Translations under genes and position numbers: made by a program
NCBI GenBank assembly: GCA_036504075.1
Contig: DASXVX010000053.1
Coordinates: forward strand, 1 to 43,631
Reading direction: 5' to 3'
DNA: 43,631 nucleotides
Source of the DNA: DASXVX01 sp036504075
Lineage (GTDB): Bacteria; Bacillota; Sulfobacillia; Symbiobacteriales; Symbiobacteriaceae
Shown here: positions 1 to 11,728 of the stretch, one piece after another
Layout: each line of letters starts with the position of its first letter
Numbering within the stretch: position 1 is the stretch's first letter
The notes under the pieces: generated by a model
What the model was told of the DNA's origin: nothing
Database searches by the model: none
Seen by the model: only the letters and a program-made list of their open reading frames with translations

Positions 1-35
1 GGTTTTACGGGGGGTAGTCAGGTAGAGGTGGCAAC

Positions 36-65
36 TTGACCCCCATCCGCCGAAATGTTTATACT
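36..65 (+). promoter_or_regulatory. sigma-A-like promoter of ptsHI
   Basis: TTGACC at 36-41 (5 of 6 to the -35 consensus) and TATACT at 60-65 (5 of 6 to the -10 consensus) are separated by 18 bases. They lie 61 bases upstream of the ptsH start, so the PTS operon appears to begin in this window. Promoter calls are by eye only. Confidence 0.6.
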
Positions 66-126
66 CGGGGGAGTCAGGGTCGCTCTCCCTCGCCGCGCCC
101 TGCCCCGCAAAGGAGTGTTACCTGTC

Positions 127-393
127 ATGATCGAGCGCCCGTTCACGGTTACCAACCCATCCGGACTCCATGCCCGCCCGGCTTCGCTGTTCGTGCAACT
201 GATCCAGAAGTTCCCCGGCACGGAAGTCCTGGTGACCAACGGCCCCCGCACCGTCAACGCCCGAAGCTTGCTGTCGGTCCTGTCGCTGGGCGTGACGCCT
301 GGCACTACAATCAGCGTCCGTTGCGCCGGCCCCCAGGAGACCGAAGCCATGGAGGCCCTGCGCGCCTTGATTGAAGGTGGTTTTGGTGAGTGA
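127..393 (+). CDS. ptsH: Phosphocarrier protein HPr
   Basis: HPr carries phosphate from enzyme I to the sugar-specific EII components of the PTS in the cytoplasm. The 88-residue length is normal. The active-site segment GLHARPAS puts the phospho-histidine at His15, and the segment ARSLLSVLSLG puts the HPr-kinase-type regulatory serine at Ser47 (Ser46 in Bacillus). This argues for Firmicutes-type carbon regulation through HPrK/CcpA. The ATG at 127 follows AAAGGAGTG (about 110-118) at good spacing; an earlier in-frame start would add an unrelated N-terminus ahead of the first conserved residues. ptsI follows and overlaps by 8 bases. No EII genes are in the window, so the transported sugars cannot be named. 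Confidence 0.95.
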   Translation: MIERPFTVTNPSGLHARPASLFVQLIQKFPGTEVLVTNGPRTVNARSLLSVLSLGVTPGTTISVRCAGPQETEAMEALRALIEGGFGE

Positions 394-2077
394 GGCGATT
401 TTGCGGGGTATGGGTGCGGCAGCCGGCGTCACCATTGGTCCGGCCCTGGTCTACCACGGCGAGGTAGAAGGCCCGGTCCGGCTTGCGGGTACGCCGGAAG
501 AGGAACGGTCGCGCCTGGCGGACGCCATGGCGACCGTTGCGAGAGATTTTGACCGATTGGTCGAATCCGCGGGTCACGAAGCGCGCGAAATTGTGGAAGC
601 GCATCGGCTAATGCTATCGGACCCAGAGCTGGAATCGCTTGTACATATGAGCATCGATGCAGGCAAGTCGGCCGGCGCTGCGGTCTCGGAGGCCATCGAG
701 CAGTTCGCATCCATGCTGGCGGCGTTGGATGACGCCTACCTCCGGGAACGTGCCGCCGACGTACGCGACGTGGGCCGGCGGCTTCTGGCCGCGCTCTCCG
801 GCGCCGCCGTAGGCCTGAAACTCGACCGGCCTTGTATCGTGCTGGCTCGGGACCTGGCGCCTACGGATACCATAGGCGTCGAGCGGTCCCTGTTGCTGGG
901 CATCGCCACGGAGCAAGGCGGGCCGACATCGCATACCTGCATTCTCGCCCGCTCCTGGGGCATTCCGGCGGTTGTGGCCACGCCGGGCCTGCTGGCTGCC
1001 GCAAAGGACGGCGGGCCGGTGGCCCTGGATGGCAAGGCCGGCGTGGTGATTCTGAACCCTTCGCCCGAGACGGTGGCCCAGTTCGAGGAGCGGTCGCAGC
1101 AGGGTCATGCCCAGCGGGAAGTGGACCTGACCGAAGCGCACCTGCCCGCCGAGACGCCCGACGGCCGGCGGGTGGAGCTGGCCGCCAACGGGGGCTCCCC
1201 GGCGGATGTGCCGCTGGCGGTGGAACTGGGCGCCGAGGGCATAGGCCTCCTGCGCAGCGAGTTCCTGTTCATGGGGCACCAGTCGGCGCCGGACGAAGAC
1301 GAGCAGTACTGGGCTTACCGGCATGCCCTGGAGCACGCGCACGGCGGTCGGGTCATTATCCGAACCCTGGACATTGGCGGCGACAAGAACGTGCCCTACC
1401 TGGGCATCCCCAAGGAAGAGAACCCGTTCCTGGGTGTCCGGGCCCTGCGGCTTTGCTTCCGGCGGCCTGAACTGTTCCAGACCCAACTGCGGGCCATTTT
1501 GCGGGCGGGCGTGCACGGCCGGCCGGCGCTCATGTTCCCCATGGTCGCAAACCTGGACGAACTTCGCCGGGCGAAGGCCGCGCTGGAAGAGGCCCGCCTG
1601 ACTCTGGAGGCCAGGGGCGTGCCCTACGGGAACCCCGAGGTCGGCATTATGGTGGAGATTCCGTCGGCGGCGCTCATTGCCGAGCACCTGGCCGCCGAGG
1701 TGGATTTCTTCAGCATTGGCACGAATGACCTCACCCAGTATGCGCTCGCGGTAGACCGGGGTAATCCGGAATTGACCTCGCTATACCAGCCGTACCATCC
1801 CGCCGTGCTCCGGCTGATCGACATGGTCGTCCGGGCGGCTCACGGGAGAAACAAGTGGGTGGGCGTTTGCGGCGAACTGGCGGGCCAACAGGTGGGCGCC
1901 TTGCTGCTGCTGGGGCTGGGCGTTGACGAACTATCCATGTCTACGCCGCTCCTGCCGGCCGTGCGGCGGCTAATCCGCCGGACGCCTTACCACCGGGCTC
2001 AGGCGGTGGCCCGGGAGGCGCTGGCGCTGGGTTCGCCGGACGACGTGCTGGCGCTGGCGGAACCGCTGGTGAAGTAG
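386..2077 (+). CDS. ptsI: PTS enzyme I (PEP-protein phosphotransferase)
   Basis: Enzyme I autophosphorylates from phosphoenolpyruvate and passes the phosphate to HPr. The protein is about 563 residues, as expected. It shows the N-terminal HPr-binding and swivelling domain, with the phospho-histidine in GGPTSHTCILARSWGIPAVV (about His183), and the C-terminal PEP-binding barrel with the signature around TNDLTQYALAVDRGNP and the active-site cysteine in GVCGELAG. The GTG at 386 is chosen because GAAGGTGG (373-380) lies five bases upstream. It overlaps the ptsH stop by 8 bases, so translation is probably coupled. A further in-frame ATG lies at 410. A perfect terminator hairpin follows, closing a two-gene operon. 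Confidence 0.95.
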   Translation: MSEAILRGMGAAAGVTIGPALVYHGEVEGPVRLAGTPEEERSRLADAMATVARDFDRLVESAGHEAREIVEAHRLMLSDPELESLVHMSIDAGKSAGAAVSEAIEQFASMLAALDDAYLRERAADVRDVGRRLLAALSGAAVGLKLDRPCIVLARDLAPTDTIGVERSLLLGIATEQGGPTSHTCILARSWGIPAVVATPGLLAAAKDGGPVALDGKAGVVILNPSPETVAQFEERSQQGHAQREVDLTEAHLPAETPDGRRVELAANGGSPADVPLAVELGAEGIGLLRSEFLFMGHQSAPDEDEQYWAYRHALEHAHGGRVIIRTLDIGGDKNVPYLGIPKEENPFLGVRALRLCFRRPELFQTQLRAILRAGVHGRPALMFPMVANLDELRRAKAALEEARLTLEARGVPYGNPEVGIMVEIPSAALIAEHLAAEVDFFSIGTNDLTQYALAVDRGNPELTSLYQPYHPAVLRLIDMVVRAAHGRNKWVGVCGELAGQQVGALLLLGLGVDELSMSTPLLPAVRRLIRRTPYHRAQAVAREALALGSPDDVLALAEPLVK

Positions 2078-2162
2078 CTGACCCGTGACAATCCGGGTCG
2101 TATGGGTGATCACGAACCGTCAGGACGAAAAGCACCGGCGTACATAGTGCCTTGAAACCCGA

Positions 2163-2197
2163 CCGGGGCGTCTCCATTGCGGAGACGCCCCGGTTTC
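2163..2197 (+). terminator. Terminator of ptsHI
   Basis: A perfect 13-bp stem (2163-2175 with 2181-2193) closes a 5-base loop and is followed by TTTCG. The U-run is short but the stem is very stable. It lies 85 bases after the ptsI stop. Confidence 0.75.
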
Positions 2198-2240
2198 GCG
2201 TGGTCCACCCAATCCGTTCGGCTCTGGGTTATTTTGTCTG

Positions 2241-2269
2241 TTGTGATGTGATATTGTCAGATATATGAT
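2241..2269 (+). promoter_or_regulatory. Likely promoter of the secreted lipase gene
   Basis: TTGTGA (2241-2246), a 17-base spacer and TATGAT (2264-2269) lie in an AT-rich stretch between the ptsI terminator and the lipase gene. The -10 matches 5 of 6 and the -35 matches 4 of 6. Confidence 0.5.
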
Positions 2270-2317
2270 ATACATAGCTCATATTAGGAGCTCGCCCTAA
2301 AATTTGGGGGGAATTCG

Positions 2318-3529
2318 ATGCGAAAATTGCAGCGCCTGGTCGTTCTCCTGGTCTTCGCCGCAGTCATTCTGGCCTGGGTCCCCGCCCGCACTGACGCCGC
2401 CACTGAACCGGGCCCGCCTGCCCGCTATCCGGTGATTTTTGTTCCGGGCATCGCCGGGACCGAGCTGTACAACGGGTCCGAACTGGTCTGGATCAATACC
2501 TGGCGGCTCGTACAAAGCCAGCTGCCGATTATTAACCTGTTCCATCTGAATTGGCTGATGCCGCTCCGGCTGGGCGCCGACGGACTGACACCGTTCCAGC
2601 CGGCGTACCGGGTGCAGACCGGCGACGTCATGCGCCGCGGCCTCACGGATGCTTACAGCGGCATTATCGCTTCGCTCCGGGACCAGGGGTACGTGGAAGG
2701 GAAAGATCTGCGGGTGTTCCCGTACGACTGGCGGCAAAACCCGACCCGGGCCGCTGACGCCCTCGGCCGGCTGGTGGACCGGACGCTGGCCGAGACCGGC
2801 GCCGGGCAGGTCGTGCTGATCGGTCACTCGCTGGGCGGACTCGTCACGCGCGACTACATCGTCAAGGGCGGGGGACCCAAGGTGAAGGCGCTCATCGCGT
2901 TGGCGACCCCCTGGCTCGGGGCGCCGCTGGCCTACCGGGCCCTGGAGTACGGCTGGGACATGGGCCTGAAGGTGTCCGGCACCAAGTGGTCGGCCTTGGC
3001 GCCCCGGGACTTGCAGGTGCTGGCCCAGAACTACCCCGCTGTTTACAGTCTCGCACCGGGACGGGGCTACTTTGACTGGTATCCCGGCGGATACATCACC
3101 CGCGAAGGTCATGCGCTTACCTTCCAAGAGAGCGTCGAGCTGGGGCTGGCGCCGCACAACCGGTCGCTGGCCATGCGGGCGCCGTCTTACCTGGCCAGGT
3201 TGCTGGATGGCAGCGATCACGGCGTGATGCAGTTTGTGATGGCCGGCAAGGGGCGCTCCACGTCGGCGGGGTACACCGAGCGCCGGGACGGGCTCGGCCT
3301 GATGGAGAAGACCGAGTCCTACGTGGACGGCGATGAGGTGGTGCCGCTTTACAGCGCCGACCTGGGCTACAGCAAGGACCCGGCCCGTGCCCGGACATAT
3401 ATCGGCCGGGTCATCTCGGTGGCATACGTCAACCAGCCGCACACACTGTTCACGCAGTCGACCGACGTGCAGGGGGTCGTGAAACTCTGGCTGGACGTCA
3501 TCCACGGACGGCGGGCGCCGGGGCCGTAA
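2318..3529 (+). CDS. Secreted LCAT-like alpha/beta hydrolase (lipase/acyltransferase family)
   Basis: The 403-residue protein starts with a signal peptide (charged start, hydrophobic core at about 6-20, likely cleavage after the first 27 residues), so it acts outside the membrane. The opening strand PVIFVPGIAGTEL and the nucleophile elbow IGHSLGGL (Ser171) are typical of the lecithin:cholesterol acyltransferase-like family. The likely triad is completed by Asp339 in GDEVVPLYS and His375 in QPHTLF. The substrate cannot be told; an ester or phospholipid is likely. GGGGGGAA upstream of the ATG supports the start. It is flanked by its own promoter and no obvious partner gene. Confidence 0.8.
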   Translation: MRKLQRLVVLLVFAAVILAWVPARTDAATEPGPPARYPVIFVPGIAGTELYNGSELVWINTWRLVQSQLPIINLFHLNWLMPLRLGADGLTPFQPAYRVQTGDVMRRGLTDAYSGIIASLRDQGYVEGKDLRVFPYDWRQNPTRAADALGRLVDRTLAETGAGQVVLIGHSLGGLVTRDYIVKGGGPKVKALIALATPWLGAPLAYRALEYGWDMGLKVSGTKWSALAPRDLQVLAQNYPAVYSLAPGRGYFDWYPGGYITREGHALTFQESVELGLAPHNRSLAMRAPSYLARLLDGSDHGVMQFVMAGKGRSTSAGYTERRDGLGLMEKTESYVDGDEVVPLYSADLGYSKDPARARTYIGRVISVAYVNQPHTLFTQSTDVQGVVKLWLDVIHGRRAPGP

Positions 3530-3625
3530 CTTCCTGCGCCGAAACAGAATGCTATGTAAATGCTGAAGGAATAGTTAATTAGCAGAACGAAAAGAGACGG
3601 CACGTAGGAATGGGAGGTGTCGATC

Positions 3626-4024
3626 GTGACCTATCCATCTCAGCCGCCTCAACTGCCGCAGTCCCCTCAGAACCAACAGTATCCGCCACAGCCCCCGCAG
3701 AACCAGCAGAATCCGCCTCAGTACGGGCAGCAGCCCGCCCAGGCGCCGAACTCCACCCTGGCGCTGATCGGATTCTGGCTGGCCATCGGTTCAGTCGTCG
3801 GGATTATTATCCCCATCATCAACTTCCTCGTGATTTTTGCTGCTCCCGCCGCTCTCGTTATTTCCATTATCGCCAACAGCCAGGTGAAGAACTCCAACGG
3901 CAGCATGGGCGGCAAGGGCTTCGCAGTGGCGGGCATCTGGATTAGCGCTATCTGGATGGGCCTCGGGTTGATTCTGGTCATCATTTTCGGCGCCCTGATT
4001 GCATCGATGATCCCCCGGTTATGA
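3626..4024 (+). CDS. Small DUF4190-type membrane protein with Pro/Gln-rich N-terminus
   Basis: About 132 residues. The first 40 or so are a low-complexity Pro/Gln/Asn-rich tail with repeats of the QNQQ/PPQ type, probably cytoplasmic. They are followed by two hydrophobic blocks (about residues 45-85 and 98-130) separated by a short polar segment with NSQVKNSNGSMGGKGFAVAG. The pairing of long hydrophobic blocks with the GKGFAVAGI turn is the DUF4190 pattern. Function is unknown. GTG at 3626 is preferred because GGGAGGTG (3612-3619) sits six bases before it; GTG at 3617 would overlap that site. A terminator follows 20 bases after the stop. Confidence 0.7.
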   Translation: MTYPSQPPQLPQSPQNQQYPPQPPQNQQNPPQYGQQPAQAPNSTLALIGFWLAIGSVVGIIIPIINFLVIFAAPAALVISIIANSQVKNSNGSMGGKGFAVAGIWISAIWMGLGLILVIIFGALIASMIPRL

Positions 4025-4042
4025 GTCTCGCTCCAGAGCACG

Positions 4043-4077
4043 AAAAACCCCGCAGCTCTTTTGGGCTGCGGGGTTTT
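4043..4077. terminator. Bidirectional terminator between DUF4190 and HNH genes
   Basis: The CCCCGCAGC (4048-4056) and GCTGCGGGG (4065-4073) arms are perfect, with AAAAA before and TTTT after. It can therefore stop transcripts of the plus-strand DUF4190 gene and of the minus-strand HNH gene. Confidence 0.85.
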
Positions 4078-4089
4078 CTGCATCCGGCA

Positions 4090-4611
4090 TCAATAGAAGA
4101 ACCGGCGGCTCAACGGCTGCACATACGGGTCCAGCAAGTCCTCCAGGGCAAACCCCCTGGCGGTAAGCAGCGGAGCCACTGCGCCGGCCAGCCGTGGGGC
4201 CGGACTCGCCAGCGGGCGGCCGCTGGGACTGGGCGGCACCACGCCTCTCAGCCGGGCGAACTCGGTCGCGGGCATGTCGCCACGCTGCCCGTTGCATTCC
4301 TGGCACGCGCAGATACAGTTGTCCATGGTGGTGCGGCCACCCTTGGACCACGGGATAATGTGATCCATAGTGTCGCCGGGGCCGGCGCACCAATAGCAGG
4401 TGTAGCCGTCCCGCACGAGGACTTTCAGTCGGATATAACGGTAAGCAAACGGATCAAAGCGAAGCCGGATTTTGTTTGGGCCGACCCATTTCGCCCGATT
4501 CAGGCGGACTTCCTTTTCGGCGACTTTGCGCCGGCAAGGTGTCAGGGTTCGTCCCCGGTTATCAATCACTTGAACCAGTTCAGTCAGAACGATACCTCCC
4601 AAGGTTATCAT
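4090..4611 (-). CDS. HNH endonuclease with RRXRR-like N-terminal segment
   Basis: A 173-residue protein with a clear HNH core: zinc-type CYWC (Cys72, Cys75), the catalytic MDHIIPWSKGG (His84), Asn98 and CQECN (Cys103, Cys106). The N-terminal 45 residues contain VIDNRGRTLTPC followed by an arginine/lysine-rich helix and NRAKWV. This resembles the RRXRR segment found before HNH domains in IscB-like and other mobile-element nucleases; that comparison is from memory. The C-terminus (about 125-173) is Pro/Ala-rich. Its ATG overlaps the stop of the MFS gene (ATGA), so coupled translation is likely. GGGAGGT lies inside this start and could instead serve a CTG six bases later. It may be a domesticated or orphan nuclease. 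Confidence 0.8.
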   Translation of the reverse strand: MITLGGIVLTELVQVIDNRGRTLTPCRRKVAEKEVRLNRAKWVGPNKIRLRFDPFAYRYIRLKVLVRDGYTCYWCAGPGDTMDHIIPWSKGGRTTMDNCICACQECNGQRGDMPATEFARLRGVVPPSPSGRPLASPAPRLAGAVAPLLTARGFALEDLLDPYVQPLSRRFFY

Positions 4612-5825
4612 GCCCCGGCGGCTGTCGGTTCAGACCGACGCCTGCCGAAGAACAGTTGAGCCAGCAGAGCCGAAACAATGGCTCCCAAGCCGGCCAGTCC
4701 AAAGGGCAGCGGGTAGTGGCCCGCCGCGATGGCGGTGCCGTACGCGCTTGCCGCTGCAGCAGCACCCAGGTTGCGGCCGACCGTGGCCAGACTGCTGGCT
4801 GTGGAACGTTCCGCTTCCGGGGTAATATCCATGGTAAACGCCGTAAACAGTGTGTTCTGCATGCTGACGAGCACCGAACGAATCATGAAGCCGGGCAGGA
4901 ACCAAGCCGCCACGCCCGCAAAGCCCATGTAAATCAACGACACGCCCTGCAGCGCCACGACGCCGACCCAGGCCCGGACATTCCCGAACCGGCGGCTCGT
5001 CCACGGCACGAACATGGAGCCGAACCAGCTGAGAACGCCGGCCACGGTAAGCACGGTGGCGATGGTGGCCGCACCCATGTGGAATCGCTCCGCCAGCACC
5101 ACGTTGTTGAAGTTCTGCATGACGATGAAGACGCCGCCGCTCATGAGGCTGATGAGGCCGATGAGCAGGGTCGTCCGGCTCGGACGCAAGTTGAGGCCCC
5201 GGCCCGTCGGCACGGTCCGCCGAAACGGCAGGCGTGCCCGAATGACTCCGGAGATGATGCCGGTGACCCCGGCCAGCACCAGTGGCCACTGGTAGTGGCT
5301 CAACGCGCCCGCGGGCAACCAGGTGGACAGGGAGCCTGCCAGTTTGACGCCCAGGGTGTTCCAGATGAAAAAGTTCATCACCATGAAGCTGAAGACGAAC
5401 GTGCGTTGCTCGGAGCCGACTTCGCCGGCGAGCAGGGCCGATTCGCTCACCATCATAAACGTATTCAGGCAGACCTGCAGCACGTAAACGCCAACCAGGA
5501 GCGGGAACGACCGCAGCCAGGGCATCACGAGGAACGGCACGCCGAAGAGCAAGGAGCCAAATATATAGAACCGCCGGGGTCCCCATCGATCGCTCACCAA
5601 CCCCACTGGAATGGCGATCAGGGCCATTACCAGGGCGCTGACTGACTGCAGCACGCCGATGTGTTCCGCTGTAAACCCGACCTCCAGCAGGTGCAGGTTA
5701 AACACCGTGGACCAGAGCGCCTGTGACAGTGCAAAGAAGATATCGCTGAAGTAGAACAGCTTTATGCTCCTGGGGAAAGCCAGCCAAAGCCGGTAATGCT
5801 CCTGAAAATAAGCCACGGCGCACAC
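4608..5825 (-). CDS. MFS transporter
   Basis: A 405-residue polytopic protein of major facilitator type with about twelve hydrophobic segments. The loop 2-3 motif is GLVSDRWGPRRFYIFG (about residues 75-90), matching the family GxxxDRxGRR pattern. The substrate is not recognisable; drug or metabolite efflux is a guess. The GTG start has GAGGAGA (5829-5835) just upstream and a TATAAT-like -10 at 5837-5842, though no good -35 was found. It is the first gene of a two-gene minus-strand unit with the HNH gene, and its promoter region is shared back-to-back with that of uvrA. Confidence 0.85.
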   Translation of the reverse strand: MCAVAYFQEHYRLWLAFPRSIKLFYFSDIFFALSQALWSTVFNLHLLEVGFTAEHIGVLQSVSALVMALIAIPVGLVSDRWGPRRFYIFGSLLFGVPFLVMPWLRSFPLLVGVYVLQVCLNTFMMVSESALLAGEVGSEQRTFVFSFMVMNFFIWNTLGVKLAGSLSTWLPAGALSHYQWPLVLAGVTGIISGVIRARLPFRRTVPTGRGLNLRPSRTTLLIGLISLMSGGVFIVMQNFNNVVLAERFHMGAATIATVLTVAGVLSWFGSMFVPWTSRRFGNVRAWVGVVALQGVSLIYMGFAGVAAWFLPGFMIRSVLVSMQNTLFTAFTMDITPEAERSTASSLATVGRNLGAAAAASAYGTAIAAGHYPLPFGLAGLGAIVSALLAQLFFGRRRSEPTAAGA

Positions 5826-5900
5826 TTGTCTCCTCGATTATAAACGTGAATGCTACTCAAGTGTACCATAACCGCGGCGCCTGGTCAGGATGAACGAAGC

Positions 5901-5930
5901 TTGCAAACACACGTTCGGGAATGGTACAAT
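5901..5930 (+). promoter_or_regulatory. Promoter of uvrA
   Basis: TTGCAA (5901-5906) and TACAAT (5925-5930) with an 18-base spacer form a plausible sigma-A promoter about 106 bases upstream of the uvrA start. A LexA-type box lies inside the spacer. Confidence 0.55.
5904..5917. promoter_or_regulatory. SOS box (LexA/DinR site) for uvrA
   Basis: CAAACACACGTTCG differs at one position from the Bacillus-type palindrome CGAAC-N4-GTTCG, and the four central bases also fit the RNRY pattern. It sits between the -35 and -10 hexamers, the usual place for a repressor operator. This indicates that uvrA is induced by DNA damage. It could also affect the divergent MFS gene, whose start is 79 bases away. 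Confidence 0.7.
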
Positions 5931-6035
5931 TTCGTCGTCAGCATTGCGAGACACAGTGTGCTATCATTGCACGGACAACGCAGAGACCATTGCTCGGAAC
6001 CCATTGCTCGGATACCAAGTAGGAGGTCCACATGA

Positions 6036-8957
<2,922 letters not shown>

Positions 8958-9654
8958 TCCATGAGCACGTGGGCGACCATGACCGGGCCCAGGCTCCGCC
9001 GGTGCCAGAAGAAAACGCCGGTGGGAATGCCAAAGAAGACCGCCTTGCTGATCGACATCCAGAAGCCGTAGCCCGGCCAGTGGGCCAGCCCGAATATGAA
9101 GGCGCTGGCCAGGATGCAAGCCCACCCCGGCAGCCCCAGCTTTTCCAACCGGGTAATCAGATACCCGCGGAACAGAATCTCCTCGCCAATGCCGGCCAGG
9201 GCGGCCAGCACCAGTGCGAGCAGCAGAAACGTCCGGGGGCTGTATGGAGCGAAGGAGCGCAGCAGAGCCCAGGCGGCACTGCCCTTCCCCGTGACATCCA
9301 AGCCCGCGCCCATCATCACAAAGACGGCCAGGATACTGCCGACAAACTGAACGACAATGATGCCGGGGATTACTCCGGCATCATATGCTTTCCAGGCCCC
9401 GGCCAGCCCGATGGACCGGAACCCCTCGCCGTCGAGCAGGGCGAACAGCAGCGCCACCAGCAGAATGGCAACCTGACCGGCGATGGCGGCGTACATGGGC
9501 GCAAGATGCAGGGCGTGGCTCGCCAGCCCGGTCCCCTCCATGGCGGCGATAAAGGCGGCAATGACGCCCACAACCTTAGCGACAGCCCCATAGCGATTCT
9601 GGTATGCAGATGGATTTTTAAGCAAAGGCTAACCCCCCGGGGCAATTTTATGGG

Positions 9655-9670
9655 TATACTGTACTGTATA
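9655..9670. repeat. Imperfect palindrome in a divergent promoter region
   Basis: TATACTGTACTGTATA matches its reverse complement at 14 of 16 positions. It lies in the AT-rich gap between the start of the CPBP gene (minus) and the start of the protease-binding protein gene (plus). It could be an operator or contain -10 elements for either gene. No matching -35 was confirmed. Confidence 0.35.
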
Positions 9671-9766
9671 GATATGATTACTCCACGGGAAGTTCGGGAA
9701 GCAAGTGCGAAACTCCTGTGGAGGTCCTCGGGCGCTAGGCGCACTCGGCGTAAGGAGAGAGTCACC

Positions 9767-11728
9767 GTGTCTGCTCGGCCCGCATGCCCATTTTGCGGCG
9801 CGATCATTTCGACCGCGGCACGTTATTGCGATCACTGTGGCACACCGCTGGCGCAAGACGACCCATCGACGCCGTCCCGCCGCCAGGAGCGGTCGGTCCG
9901 GCGTGTTGCGGTGTGGTTGTTTGTGCTGGTATTATTGTTTGCGTTTAGCACGGCGGCACTGGGCGGGTTTCGCTACCAGGCTGGGCATTGGCCGGCCGCG
10001 GTCCCGGCCGCGGTGGTGACCACTGCGGTTCCCGCCCAGGCGCCCCCGGCGGTCGACCCGGCCGCGTCCGGGTACCTGCGCTCGGTGGTGGCCATTAACG
10101 TCCGGGGCAACCAGGGCAACCGTACTGGCTCCGGCTTCCTCATGGACGGTGCGGGCCATGTGGTGACGGTCGCACACGTGGTGGAGGGGGCCACCTGCAC
10201 CACCGTGTTCGATGACGACGGCCGCGCGCACATGGGGACCGTTGTAGGGCGGGACCGGAACCTGGACATCGCCCTGTTGAGCGTGCCGACGCTCGCTTCC
10301 TGGCCGGGTCACCTGGAACTGGGCTCCCTCGCCCGCGTAAAGCCGAAGGACCCGTTGTTCGTCCTGGGCAGCCCCAAGGGCGCCGGCAACGCGGTCACGC
10401 TGGACGCGACGCTCTCTCGGACCGGCGTCAGCCAGACGACGGAAGACGGCCATTACTACGCCAACCTGGTCCAATTCGACGGTGCGGCCGTGCGGGAAGG
10501 CACCAGCGGCGGGCCTCTGGTCGATAAAGCCTCCGGGAAAGTGATCGGCGTCGTGACGGCCGCATCGTCTTCGCCAGTGGCGTACGCCATTCCGGTGGAC
10601 GACGTGGCGGGGCTGTTCCGCCAGTGGGCGGCCTTGAAGGCCCCGTCCTGCACGGCGGGCCCGGCGGCCCAAACCGTGCCGGTATCGCTGGCCGCGATTC
10701 TGCCGTTCTCCGGCGCGTATGGCGTCGAAGGCGCCGACCTTGCGGCAGGCGTGAATCTGGCGCTCAAGGACATGGAGCCGGCCCTGCTGGCGGCCGGTTA
10801 TACGGTGAGCCTGAAAACTTACGACGACCAGTCCACCCCGGAACGAGGCCGCGATGCCGCCGCGACGGCGGTCTACGACCCCAAGGTCATCGGCGTGGTG
10901 GGGAGCCTGGAAGGCCAGACCACCGCGGCCATCGCCCGGGCGCTGGAGCCCGGCGGGCTGGTGATGGTCTCGCCCACCGCCGGCCTCGAAGACCTTACGA
11001 CCCACGGGTGGTCCCACTTCAACCGCCTGGTGGCCAGCGCCTGGCGGCAGGAGCAGGCGGCGGCCAAGTTCGCAAAGGAGCGGCTGAAGTCCAAGGCCGT
11101 CTTCATTGTGGACGATGGCTCTCCGGAGGCGGCCCGACAGTTGTTCAACTTCAAGCAGGCTGCCCAGATTATCGCCCTGCCGGTGGCGGGCACATACAAG
11201 CTGCCGGGGAACTGGGATTACGCCGAAGTCAAGAAGCTCATTACCGATGCCAAGGCCGATGCTGTATATTACGCCGGCGGGAGCGAAGCGGTACTGCGCC
11301 TGGCCCAGCAACTCCGGCAGGACGGGTTCTTCATGCCCATTCTGGGCGGGCAGGCGCTTCTCGACCCCCGCTTCGAACGGATGAATAAGGTCGGCGACCG
11401 CGGTATTTACTTCACCCGTCTGACCGCCGAACCGTCTGAACCGTTCAAGCGGTACTTCGAGCGCTCGGTGGGCAAGCCGACCCGCTATGGCGCCTACGGC
11501 TACGATGCGGCCGGCGTCATTCTCTCGGCGCTCCTCCGCTACGGTGAAGTCTACCCGGGCAAGCTGCCGCCCCGCCAGGAGCTGAAACGGCTGGTACGGG
11601 AGACCAACGGGTTCTCAGGCTGGTCCTCCCAGGTCACGTTCGACGGCACCGGTGAGAACCTTTCCTCCTGGATTTACGTGTACGAGTGGAAACAGGGCGT
11701 CCCGGAGTACCGGGACTACCTCAAATAG
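9767..11728 (+). CDS. Zinc ribbon - membrane anchor - trypsin-like protease - LivK-type binding protein fusion
   Basis: A 653-residue protein of unusual make-up. Residues 1-30 form a zinc ribbon (CPFC and CDHC). Residues about 44-68 are one membrane span. Residues about 105-290 are a DegP/trypsin-like serine protease with His137 (TVAHVV), Asp167 (RNLDIALL) and Ser247 (GTSGGPL). Residues about 304-653 are a periplasmic binding protein of the branched-chain amino acid type, starting VSLAAILPFSGAYG. With the ribbon inside, the protease and ligand-binding domains face outward, suggesting ligand-gated proteolysis or signalling (inference). No PDZ domain is seen. GTG at 9767 follows AAGGAGAGA (9752-9760); the open frame runs upstream but overlaps the CPBP gene. 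The next genes are an ECF sigma factor and its partner. Confidence 0.85.
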   Translation: MSARPACPFCGAIISTAARYCDHCGTPLAQDDPSTPSRRQERSVRRVAVWLFVLVLLFAFSTAALGGFRYQAGHWPAAVPAAVVTTAVPAQAPPAVDPAASGYLRSVVAINVRGNQGNRTGSGFLMDGAGHVVTVAHVVEGATCTTVFDDDGRAHMGTVVGRDRNLDIALLSVPTLASWPGHLELGSLARVKPKDPLFVLGSPKGAGNAVTLDATLSRTGVSQTTEDGHYYANLVQFDGAAVREGTSGGPLVDKASGKVIGVVTAASSSPVAYAIPVDDVAGLFRQWAALKAPSCTAGPAAQTVPVSLAAILPFSGAYGVEGADLAAGVNLALKDMEPALLAAGYTVSLKTYDDQSTPERGRDAAATAVYDPKVIGVVGSLEGQTTAAIARALEPGGLVMVSPTAGLEDLTTHGWSHFNRLVASAWRQEQAAAKFAKERLKSKAVFIVDDGSPEAARQLFNFKQAAQIIALPVAGTYKLPGNWDYAEVKKLITDAKADAVYYAGGSEAVLRLAQQLRQDGFFMPILGGQALLDPRFERMNKVGDRGIYFTRLTAEPSEPFKRYFERSVGKPTRYGAYGYDAAGVILSALLRYGEVYPGKLPPRQELKRLVRETNGFSGWSSQVTFDGTGENLSSWIYVYEWKQGVPEYRDYLK

